NCBI RefSeq assembly: GCF_011759375.1
Contig: NZ_JAARML010000004.1
Coordinates: 558,001-622,000 of the forward strand
DNA from: Paraflavitalea devenefica
GTDB lineage: Bacteria > Bacteroidota > Bacteroidia > Chitinophagales > Chitinophagaceae
Direction of reading: 5' to 3'
Length of the DNA stretch: 64,000 nt
How positions within the stretch are numbered: the first letter of the stretch is position 1; each line of letters opens with the position of its first letter. Below, one piece after another: positions 26,082 to 33,287 of this stretch. A model generated the notes under the pieces. That model had not been told where the DNA came from. It saw only the letters and a list, made by a program, of their open reading frames with translations, and searched no databases. The translations under genes and the position numbers were made by a program.

Positions 26082-26570
26082 TCAAGCGGTAGCCTCAGCC
26101 AGCAGGCTTTCTACATTGAGCCGCGCTGTTACCATCTGGAGATTCCCGGCCCCATCGAGCGGCCATTGTTCTTTTGGTTTATCCCAATACAGCTCTACCC
26201 CATTCCCATCCGGATCGTCCAGGTAAATAGCCTCGGATACGCCGTGATCCGACATACCGGTCAACGGATACCTGGCGGCTATCAATCTTTTGAGGATAAT
26301 GGCCAGGTCTTTACGGGTGGGATACAGGATGGCCGTATGATATAAGCCGGGGGCATTTTGCGGCGCCGGAGGGGCATTACGACTATGCCAGGTATTCAGG
26401 CCAATATGGTGGTGGTAACCGCCCGCTGATATAAAAACAGCCTGGGCGCCATAACGTTGTATGACCTCAAATCCCAGCAGGTCACGATAAAAAGCAAGGG
26501 ACTTATCTATATCAGACACTTTTAAATGCACGTGACCGATACGGGTTTGAGCAGGTACTTTGTATTCCAT
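26082..26570 (-). CDS. VOC family (glyoxalase / extradiol dioxygenase superfamily) protein
   Basis: 162 residues, a single vicinal-oxygen-chelate unit. It opens with TRIGHVHLKVSDIDKSLAFYRDLLGFEV, continues with YHHHIGLNTWHS (metal-binding His region), and has LDDPDGNGVELYWDKP (Glu ligand), which is the classic VOC ending. It is close to the catechol-2,3-dioxygenase/CatE-like branch, but no aromatic degradation genes are nearby, so substrate is open. The N-terminal module appears single, so it probably works as a dimer. It ends 96 bp before the peptidase start on the same strand and lies upstream of it. Confidence 0.85.
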   Translation of the reverse strand: MEYKVPAQTRIGHVHLKVSDIDKSLAFYRDLLGFEVIQRYGAQAVFISAGGYHHHIGLNTWHSRNAPPAPQNAPGLYHTAILYPTRKDLAIILKRLIAARYPLTGMSDHGVSEAIYLDDPDGNGVELYWDKPKEQWPLDGAGNLQMVTARLNVESLLAEATA

Positions 26571-26615
26571 TAGCTAAAATAACAACAATCGACTATTAAA
26601 AGTTGAGGCACAAAA

Positions 26616-26637
26616 AAACCGGCCATAGGGCCGGTTT
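26616..26637 (-). terminator. Rho-independent terminator after sdhB
   Basis: 9-bp perfect stem AAACCGGCC (26616-26624) / GGCCGGTTT (26629-26637) with ATAG loop. On the minus strand it is followed by a T-run (the A-run at 26612-26618). Lies 26 bp past the sdhB stop. Confidence 0.88.
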
Positions 26638-26662
26638 GCATCAATTTATACAGTGTGGACGC

Positions 26663-27427
26663 TTATTTATCAATAGTAAGGCCGGCCCGCAGGTACTCAG
26701 TGTTAAGACGGGCAATGTTGCTGATGGAGATCTCTTTGGGGCATACCGCTTCGCAGGCGCCGGTATTGGTACAACCACCAAATCCTTCTTTGTCCATCTG
26801 TGCAATCATATTAATGGCGCGGTCTTTACGCTCCGGATTACCCTGCGGCAATAAGGCGAGGTGGCTTACTTTGGCCGATACAAAGAGCATGGCAGAACTG
26901 TTCTTACAAGCTGCGACACAGGCGCCGCAACCGATACAGGCCGCATTCGCAAATGCCAGGTCGGCTTTATCCTTATCAATCGGAATAGCATTGGCGTCAA
27001 CCGGGTTACCGGTATTCACGGAAATATAACCACCAGATTGAATGATGCGGTCAAAGGCACTACGGTCTACCATCAGGTCCTTGATCACCGGGAAAGCTTT
27101 GGCCCTCCAGGGTTCAACCACAATGGTATCGCCGTCTTTATAGGCCCGCATGTGCAACTGGCAGGTAGTATTGGCTTGCCAGGGACCATGTGGGCGGCCA
27201 TCAATATACATGGAGCAGGCGCCACAAATACCTTCCCGGCAGTCATGGTCAAAAGTAATAGGGTCTTTTCCGTCACGGATAAGCTCTTCATTCAATACAT
27301 CAAACATCTCCAGGAAAGACATTTCCGAAGAAATATTCTTTACCTGGTAGGTTTCAAATTGTCCCCTGTCATCTTTATTCTTCTGTCTCCAGACCTTGAG
27401 GGTCAGGTTCATGTTATAATGCTCCAT
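26663..27427 (-). CDS. sdhB: Succinate dehydrogenase / fumarate reductase iron-sulfur subunit
   Basis: 254 residues; carries electrons between the flavin subunit and the quinone site at the membrane. The [2Fe-2S] ligands are in CREGICGACSMYIDG plus a later Cys (ANTTCQLH, ~90). The 4Fe/3Fe clusters use CIGCGACVAACKN (~165) and CTNTGACEAVCPKE (~215). MEHYNMNLTLKV offers two starts; the second Met (27412) is equally plausible. It is last in sdhC-sdhA-sdhB, followed by a strong terminator. Order and sequence fit the cytochrome b558 (type B) class used by Bacteroidota. Confidence 0.95.
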   Translation of the reverse strand: MEHYNMNLTLKVWRQKNKDDRGQFETYQVKNISSEMSFLEMFDVLNEELIRDGKDPITFDHDCREGICGACSMYIDGRPHGPWQANTTCQLHMRAYKDGDTIVVEPWRAKAFPVIKDLMVDRSAFDRIIQSGGYISVNTGNPVDANAIPIDKDKADLAFANAACIGCGACVAACKNSSAMLFVSAKVSHLALLPQGNPERKDRAINMIAQMDKEGFGGCTNTGACEAVCPKEISISNIARLNTEYLRAGLTIDK

Positions 27428-27469
27428 AGTATTGTATTAAAATGCCGGGTATAAATGTCTTTCTTTTGA

Positions 27470-29443
27470 TTATTTGTAGGAACGCTGACTTGGTTTAGCT
27501 ACTTCAAACTCCAGCGACTCTTTATGCAATTGCCAGTCACTCTCCCCTTTGAATTCCCAGGCAGCAGCATACTGGAAGTTATTGTCATCCCGCTTAGCTT
27601 CGCCTTCTTCGGTTTGTGACTCTTCCCGGAAGTGACCGCCACAGCTTTCCCGGCGATTCAGTGCATCTTTACACATGAGCTCGCCCAGTTCAATAAAATC
27701 AGCCACACGGTTGGCCTTATCCAGTTCAGGATTCATTTCATTGACATTACCAGGTATGCGTACGTCACTCCAGAATTCTTTTTTCAGTTGTTGTATTTCT
27801 ACAATGGCTTCCTGCAATCCTTTTTCATTACGGGCCATGCCACATTTGTCCCACATGATCTTTCCGAGGCGCTTATGGAAGCTCTCTACCGTTTGCTTTC
27901 CTTTAATACTCATCAGCTTTTCAATACGTGTTCTTACCTCTTTCTCTGCTTCTTCAAAACCTGCGTGGGTGGTAGGGATCGCTTTGGTACGGATCTCATC
28001 GGCCAGGTAATTACCAATGGTATAAGGAATAACAAAATAACCATCGGCCAGTCCCTGCATCAGGGCAGAAGCGCCCAGGCGGTTGGCGCCGTGATCACTG
28101 AAATTGGCTTCGCCCAAAGCATACAGCCCCGGTACAGTAGTCATCAGCTCATAATCCACCCACAGGCCACCCATGGTATAGTGAACGGCGGGATAGATAC
28201 GCATCGGTACTTCATACGGGTTTTCACCGGTAATCTTTTCGTACATATCGAAGAGGTTACCATATTTTTCTTTTACTACTGCTACGCCCTGTTTACGCAC
28301 TACCTCTGCGGATGGGTTCTCAATGCCCAGCTTACGGCACTCGATCTTTCCATAACGCTCAATGGCCGCTGCATAGTCAAGGTATACAGCCTGTTTGGAA
28401 GTACCTACACCATAACCGGCATCGCAACGTTCTTTGGCAGCCCTGGAGGCTACGTCACGCGGAACCAGGTTACCAAAGGCGGGATACCTTCTTTCGAGGT
28501 AGTAATCCCTTTCCTCTTCCGGTATCTCACTGGGTTTGCGGTTGTCCCCCTGTTTCTTGGGCACCCAGATACGGCCATCATTACGCAAGCTCTCCGACAT
28601 GAGCGTGAGCTTGGACTGGTGATCGCCGCTCACCGGTATACAGGTGGGGTGAATTTGTGTATAGCAGGGATTACCGAAGAAAGCGCCCTTCCGGTGTGCT
28701 TTCCAGGCAGCCGTTACATTACTGCCCATGGCATTGGTAGAGAGATAGAAAACGTTGCCATAGCCACCGCTGCACAGCAATACAGCATGACCAAAGTGGC
28801 GTTCCAGCTCACCTGTTACCAGGTTCCTGGCAATAATACCCCTGGCCTTGCCGTCAATGGTTACCACTTCCAGCATTTCATGGCGGGAGTATTGTATCAC
28901 ATTACCCAATGCCACCTGGCGCTCCAGTGCCTGGTAGGCGCCTATCAATAATTGCTGACCGGTTTGCCCGGCAGCATAAAAAGTTCTTTGTACCTGTGTT
29001 CCACCGAAGGAACGGTTGCTCAGCAAACCACCATATTCACGGGCAAAAGGAACACCTTGTGCCACGCACTGGTCAATAATATTAGCGCTCACCTCTGCCA
29101 GGCGATGCACATTCCCTTCACGGGCGCGGTAGTCGCCACCTTTAATGGTATCATAAAATAAACGGAATACAGAGTCACCATCATTCTGATAGTTCTTGGC
29201 AGCATTGATACCACCCTGCGCGGCAATGGAGTGCGCCCGGCGGGGGGAATCCTGGAAACAGAATGTTTTCACCTTATAACCCAGCTCTCCGAGAGCTGCT
29301 GCTGCTGAAGCGCCCGCCAATCCGGTACCAATGATAATGATCTCAAGGCTGCGCTTATTGGCCGGGTTTACCAGCTTACAATGGCCTTTATAATCTGTCC
29401 ACTTGAGCTCTAAAGGACCGGCTGGGATTTTTGAATTCAACAT
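27470..29443 (-). CDS. sdhA: Succinate dehydrogenase / fumarate reductase flavoprotein subunit
   Basis: 657 residues; oxidises succinate (or reduces fumarate) with covalently bound FAD, peripheral to the cytoplasmic membrane. The FAD motif IIIGTGLAGASAAAALGELG lies near residues 35-54. HSIAAQGGINAAKNYQNDGD carries the flavinylation-region His. The substrate-site signatures GSNVTAAWKAHRKGAFFGNP and IHPTCIPVSGDHQSKL follow, then YTMGGLWVDYELMT with the catalytic Arg/His region. Length is normal for the Bacteroidota enzyme (longer than E. coli SdhA). It lies 42 bp upstream of sdhB. Confidence 0.96.
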   Translation of the reverse strand: MLNSKIPAGPLELKWTDYKGHCKLVNPANKRSLEIIIIGTGLAGASAAAALGELGYKVKTFCFQDSPRRAHSIAAQGGINAAKNYQNDGDSVFRLFYDTIKGGDYRAREGNVHRLAEVSANIIDQCVAQGVPFAREYGGLLSNRSFGGTQVQRTFYAAGQTGQQLLIGAYQALERQVALGNVIQYSRHEMLEVVTIDGKARGIIARNLVTGELERHFGHAVLLCSGGYGNVFYLSTNAMGSNVTAAWKAHRKGAFFGNPCYTQIHPTCIPVSGDHQSKLTLMSESLRNDGRIWVPKKQGDNRKPSEIPEEERDYYLERRYPAFGNLVPRDVASRAAKERCDAGYGVGTSKQAVYLDYAAAIERYGKIECRKLGIENPSAEVVRKQGVAVVKEKYGNLFDMYEKITGENPYEVPMRIYPAVHYTMGGLWVDYELMTTVPGLYALGEANFSDHGANRLGASALMQGLADGYFVIPYTIGNYLADEIRTKAIPTTHAGFEEAEKEVRTRIEKLMSIKGKQTVESFHKRLGKIMWDKCGMARNEKGLQEAIVEIQQLKKEFWSDVRIPGNVNEMNPELDKANRVADFIELGELMCKDALNRRESCGGHFREESQTEEGEAKRDDNNFQYAAAWEFKGESDWQLHKESLEFEVAKPSQRSYK

Positions 29444-29504
29444 ATAACCAGTTTATGGTTTTAAATGTATCCGGAGCAGAACTCCGGAGTAATTTTTTGT
29501 TTGC

Positions 29505-30209
29505 TTAGTTCTGTAAACCTATCCACTGAAAATGCATGCTGATGGGCATGAGGGCAAATACCAATGGTATCAGGATGGAAAATCCAAGGCCAACACCATG
29601 AAGCAGGGCCAGGTAACGCTTGTTGTATACACCCAGTGTCCTGAAAGCACTCTGGAAGCCATGTGCCAGGTGATAGGCCAGGGAAATACATCCCAATACA
29701 TACAAAATAACATACAAAGGGTTCTCAAATGTCAGCATCATTCTGCCAAACATATCATGGTGCTCAGGATTATAAGAAGCTTCGGGCAAACCCGTAATAC
29801 GGGAAGGCACCCAGAATTGAGAGATGTGCATAATGAGGAACAGCAATAACAAGGTGCCGAGCAAAGCCATGGAACGGCTATACCATTTGCTGCCTTTGTT
29901 GCCCATCGTCTTTTGATACCCTACCCCACGGCGACTGCGATTTTGTACCTCTACTAAATATCCCTGTACTATATGTAGGATGATAAACGCAAACAGACCA
30001 ATTTCCGCAGCACGGATCACCCAGCTTGAGCCCATAAAGTGAGCTGCCCGGTTAAACATTTCTCCATCATCTGTAGGGTCGAACAGGTCGGCAAATATGC
30101 AGGCATTGATCCCCGCATGCACAACCAGGAATAGGATCAGAAAAATACCCGTTAAGCTCATTACCAGTTTCTTACCAATGGAGGACGTAAAGAGGGCAGA
30201 CCATTTCAT
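29505..30209 (-). CDS. sdhC: Succinate dehydrogenase cytochrome b558 subunit
   Basis: 234 residues with five hydrophobic segments, the single-chain diheme membrane anchor of type B succinate:quinone oxidoreductases. Features include the N-terminal SSIGKKLVMSLTGIFLILFLVVHAG with a heme-ligand His (~27), an internal FIILHIVQGYLVE His, LLLFLIMHISQFW, and CISLAYHLAHGFQSAFRTLG. These axial His positions are typical of the family. It is the first gene of sdhCAB, and its promoter should lie in the 394-bp upstream region, where no clean -33/-7 pair was identified. Confidence 0.93.
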   Translation of the reverse strand: MKWSALFTSSIGKKLVMSLTGIFLILFLVVHAGINACIFADLFDPTDDGEMFNRAAHFMGSSWVIRAAEIGLFAFIILHIVQGYLVEVQNRSRRGVGYQKTMGNKGSKWYSRSMALLGTLLLLFLIMHISQFWVPSRITGLPEASYNPEHHDMFGRMMLTFENPLYVILYVLGCISLAYHLAHGFQSAFRTLGVYNKRYLALLHGVGLGFSILIPLVFALMPISMHFQWIGLQN

Positions 30210-30555
30210 CTATTAGTATTTATTTCCTTTTAGCCAGATGGAACTGCGTTTCATCTGTTAATATTATTTAGTTGTCTGGCGAAGTCTCAGGATGCGATAA
30301 GGCTTCATCATGAGGCATATTGATCTATTTGACTGCAATTCGACCGCAAAAATAACGCAGCAAGGTGAAATATCATATTTCGGTAAAAAATTTCCTGATA
30401 TTATATAAATCATGGCAATCATTTCGTTATGTCGGGTGGCGTTTACACATTTTATGATGTATATAATTTTTTCTACTGCAATAATGACACATTAACCAAT
30501 GGGTAACAATAAGCTGTTCATTGCCGGTTTCCGCTTCACTTTTCCCCTGTACTTC
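30210..30555. other. Intergenic stretch between sdhC and accD
   Basis: AT-rich divergent promoter space. No coding frame, RNA gene or heptad repeat was seen. The accD promoter candidate begins at 30556. Confidence 0.5.
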
Positions 30556-30584
30556 TTGCACTTATTGTAAAATTGTTATCTTAG
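30556..30584 (+). promoter_or_regulatory. accD promoter candidate
   Basis: TTG (30556-30558), 18-bp spacer, TATCTTAG (30577-30584; one mismatch to TAnnTTTG). The ATG is 20 bp downstream. Spacer length equals that of the blaI promoter. Confidence 0.55.
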
Positions 30585-30603
30585 CCCCCTTAAAATTGAC
30601 CTA

Positions 30604-31515
30604 ATGAAGCAAGAAGAGGATTTTGAGGCCAATCTGGCAGGAGAAGAAGGGCAAAGTGAAGAGACAAAGAGCAGTTGGTTCAAAAGGATCAAGAAGGGAA
30701 TTCTGACCAGTACCGCCGAAAAAAAAGAAACACCTGAAGGGCTCTGGAGTAAATGCCCGGAATGCGGGTATATATGTACCGTCACCGAGCTCCGGGAAAA
30801 TATATTCGTTTGTCCCAAATGCAGTTACCACCACCGTATTGGCAGCTCCGAATACTTCGATGTCATTTTCGATGAAGACCAGTATGAGATCCTGTTTGAA
30901 AATATCCGCTCCAAAGACTTCCTGCACTTTACCGATCTGAAGTCATACGATAAACGCCTGCAGGAAACCTGGGCCAAGACCGATATTACCGATTCTATCC
31001 GCGTGGGCAAAGGCAAAGTGAAGTCGCTGGACCTGGTGATAGGCTGTATGGATTTTGAATTCATTGGCGGTTCGCTGGGCAGTGTAATGGGAGAACGGAT
31101 CTCCCAGGCGGCAGACCTGTGCCTGAAACATCATATTCCACTAATGATTATCTGTAAATCGGGTGGCGCCCGTATGATGGAGAGTGCTTTCTCCCTGATG
31201 CAACTGGCCAAGGTATCGGGCAAGCTGTCGCAACTTACCGATGCCGGTATTCCTTATATCTCTTTACTGACCGATCCCTCTTTCGGAGGTATTTCGGCAT
31301 CCTTTGGTATGCTGGGCGACCTGAATATTGCGGAGCCTGGTGCCCTCATCGGCTTTGCCGGCCCCCGTGTAATCAAGGAAACGATCAAGAAAGACCTGCC
31401 CGAAGGCTTCCAGCGCAGTGAATTCCTGCTGGAACATGGCTTCCTCGATTTCATCGTACATCGTAAGGAGCTAAGGGATAAACTGGCTACTGTACTTTCA
31501 TTGTTTAAAAATTAG
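30604..31515 (+). CDS. accD: Acetyl-CoA carboxylase carboxyltransferase subunit beta
   Basis: 303 residues; with AccA it transfers carboxyl from biotin to acetyl-CoA to give malonyl-CoA, the first committed step of fatty acid synthesis. After a charged N-terminus, the zinc ribbon is C-P-E-C-GYICTVTELRENIFVC-P-K-C (~51-73). The crotonase-like core shows GSLGSVMGERISQAAD, IICKSGGARMMESAFSLMQ and LTDPSFGGISASFGMLGD, then GFAGPRVIKETI. Length is normal. accA is not in the window. The stop is followed by heptad element 6 and smpB on the same strand. Confidence 0.97.
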   Translation: MKQEEDFEANLAGEEGQSEETKSSWFKRIKKGILTSTAEKKETPEGLWSKCPECGYICTVTELRENIFVCPKCSYHHRIGSSEYFDVIFDEDQYEILFENIRSKDFLHFTDLKSYDKRLQETWAKTDITDSIRVGKGKVKSLDLVIGCMDFEFIGGSLGSVMGERISQAADLCLKHHIPLMIICKSGGARMMESAFSLMQLAKVSGKLSQLTDAGIPYISLLTDPSFGGISASFGMLGDLNIAEPGALIGFAGPRVIKETIKKDLPEGFQRSEFLLEHGFLDFIVHRKELRDKLATVLSLFKN

Positions 31516-31520
31516 AAAAG

Positions 31521-31602
31521 AATATAGAATTCAGAATCCAGCATCCAGAATGCTGCTGTTCAGGCTTTCCTATTCTGGATGCTGAATTCTGGCTCCTGAA
31601 TT
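31521..31602. repeat. Heptad inverted-repeat element 6 (CTGAATT family)
   Basis: Left arm 31521-31555: AATATAG, AATTCAG, AATCCAG, CATCCAG, AATGCTG. Right arm 31568-31602: TCCTATT, CTGGATG, CTGAATT, CTGGCTC, CTGAATT. The arms are mutually complementary in register with only a 12-nt centre, giving a potential 35-bp imperfect hairpin. It fills the accD-smpB gap, 5 bp after the accD stop. Confidence 0.9.
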
Positions 31603-31614
31603 CTTGTTTTCCCC

Positions 31615-32052
31615 ATGTCAGAAATTCGCAATAAATCGGCCTATCATGAGTATTTCATCGAAGACAAGTACGATGCAGGACTTGTATTGATGGGTACAGA
31701 GGTGAAGTCATTACGGGAAGGCCGGGCCAGCTTCAACGACAGCTACTGTTATTTTCAGAAAGGTGAAATGTGGATCAAAAGTCTGCATATAGCCGAATAT
31801 TCCCATGGAATAGGCAACAACCACAACCCCGTACGGGAAAGGAAATTATTATTACAGAAGAAGGAATTACGCAAGATCGAGGCAAAAGTAAAAGAGAAAG
31901 GATATACCATTGTTCCCCTTCGCATCTTCTTTAATGAGGGAGGATTGGCCAAGATGGAAATAGGCCTGGGCAAGGGTAAAAAACTGTATGATAAGCGGGA
32001 AACCATTAAACAGCGGGATACCGACCGTGAAATGAAACGGCACCTGAAGTAG
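31615..32052 (+). CDS. smpB: SsrA-binding protein
   Basis: SmpB binds tmRNA and delivers it to stalled ribosomes for trans-translation. The 145-residue product has NKSAYHEYFIEDKYDAGLVL, the hallmark GTEVKSLREGRASFNDSYC (~30-48), and the tail DKRETIKQRDTDREMKRHLK that enters the mRNA channel. Length and order are normal. No ssrA gene was recognised nearby. It sits between two heptad repeat elements, so its transcript would carry one at each end if read from accD. Confidence 0.97.
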   Translation: MSEIRNKSAYHEYFIEDKYDAGLVLMGTEVKSLREGRASFNDSYCYFQKGEMWIKSLHIAEYSHGIGNNHNPVRERKLLLQKKELRKIEAKVKEKGYTIVPLRIFFNEGGLAKMEIGLGKGKKLYDKRETIKQRDTDREMKRHLK

Positions 32053-32175
32053 GAAGCCGGACGTCTGAAGTCCGATACTTTATTGTCAGCACGTTTTACT
32101 TCCCGCAACAACCTTTTGACGTAAGCCCCCTTCTTCCACCAGCTTCAAACTTCAGGCCTCCGGCTTCAGCCCTCC
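32053..32175. repeat. Heptad inverted-repeat element 7 (GAAGTCN family)
   Basis: Left arm 32053-32080: GAAGCCG, GACGTCT, GAAGTCC, GATACTT. Right arm 32141-32175: AGCTTCA, AACTTCA, GGCCTCC, GGCTTCA, GCCCTCC. Same family as elements 2 and 3 but more diverged, arms about 60 bp apart. It begins directly after the smpB stop codon. Confidence 0.75.
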
Positions 32176-32210
32176 GTTTCTGGCTTGATTTTTTCTCCTT
32201 AATTTCACGT

Positions 32211-33194
32211 ATGCTGAAAAACACACTCCTCCTGTTATCACTTTTGGCTGCCCATGGCTTGGGTGCACAAACAGTTACCGGCTCCTGGTTTGGCAGGGCC
32301 GATGTAGTGGCGCAGGGCAATCAAAATAATTACCTCACAGAATTCATCCTTAAACAAAAAGGCAATGAGGTAGAAGGTATTTTCGGTTATTATTTCAAGG
32401 ACAGCTACCAAAGCTTTTTTATACGCGGCACTTATAATAAAAGCACGCGGGCCGTGCATATTCCCAACCTGGCCATGTTTCATTACAGTTCCAATACACG
32501 TAATGGAGTGGAGTGCCCCATGAACTTTTCCGGTACACTGATGGTAAGCCAGGCGCAAAGCTCTTTGAAGGGCTCTTTCATAACAGAGCCCAGGTACAAG
32601 TATACCTGCCCGGAAATACGCGTAAATTTTACGTTGGACAATGAAGCGCCTCAGACGGATGTAGCCTTGGGCAATACCACCCCGGGCCGGAAGTTCTGGA
32701 AGCCCCAGCAGGAAGATGTGATCGTTTCCAACACGCCCGAAAACAAACCCGTAACCGCTACAGCCGTACTCACGCCCGACTCCCTGGTATTAAAACCAAC
32801 TACCATAGAAGAAACGGCCAGCAATAGCCTGCTGGCAAAATTTGAAAGCAGGAAAAACATTTATAGCCAGGAGCTGGAGATAGAAGGTGATTCCATACGG
32901 GTGAGCTTTTACGATAATGGCGATGTTGACAATGATACCGTAAGCGTATTATTGAATAAATCACCCATACTGGTCAGCCAGGAATTAACCGCCAGGGCCC
33001 TGACCATTTATATTGCACTGGACGATAAGAAACCGGTAAGCGAACTGGGCATGATGGCTGAAAACTTAGGCAAATATCCCCCTAATACTGCCCTTATGGT
33101 AGTAACGGATGGCATTCATCGCTATGAAATGTATCTCTCCAGCAGCCTTACGCAAAATGCGGTAGTGCGGCTACGTAAAAAGAAGAAGAGTTAA
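32211..33194 (+). CDS. Secreted protein of unknown function
   Basis: 327 residues with a Sec signal peptide (MLKNTLLLLSLLAAHGLGAQ, cut near 19). The mature N-terminal part (VTGSWFGRADVVAQGNQNNY, then FILKQKGNEVEGIFGYYFKD) looks like a lipocalin-like or beta-barrel domain that recurs in Bacteroidota secreted proteins. A linker near residues 145-200 is followed by a second beta domain (IYSQELEIEGDSIRVSFYDN) with an NGDVDNDTVSVLLN motif that resembles an acidic, calcium-binding style turn. No enzyme motif is seen and no name is justified. A perfect 21-bp stem terminator follows. Confidence 0.75.
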   Translation: MLKNTLLLLSLLAAHGLGAQTVTGSWFGRADVVAQGNQNNYLTEFILKQKGNEVEGIFGYYFKDSYQSFFIRGTYNKSTRAVHIPNLAMFHYSSNTRNGVECPMNFSGTLMVSQAQSSLKGSFITEPRYKYTCPEIRVNFTLDNEAPQTDVALGNTTPGRKFWKPQQEDVIVSNTPENKPVTATAVLTPDSLVLKPTTIEETASNSLLAKFESRKNIYSQELEIEGDSIRVSFYDNGDVDNDTVSVLLNKSPILVSQELTARALTIYIALDDKKPVSELGMMAENLGKYPPNTALMVVTDGIHRYEMYLSSSLTQNAVVRLRKKKKS

Positions 33195-33215
33195 GACCTC
33201 CGAAAGAATCTTATA

Positions 33216-33260
33216 ATAAAACGAGCGGGGTACTTTTAGAAAGTACCCCGCTCGTTTTAT
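33216..33260. terminator. Bidirectional terminator, 21-bp perfect stem
   Basis: Arms 33216-33236 and 33240-33260 are exact reverse complements (core GAGCGGGGTAC) around a TAG loop, A/T-flanked on both sides. It separates the convergent secreted-protein gene and parC. Confidence 0.95.
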
Positions 33261-33287
33261 GTAATTTATCAGAACTGTATTATGTGT

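Noticed and set aside
27632..28951. 439-residue open frame on the plus strand
   Set aside because: It is the antisense of sdhA, which has all family motifs; no signature in the antisense frame.
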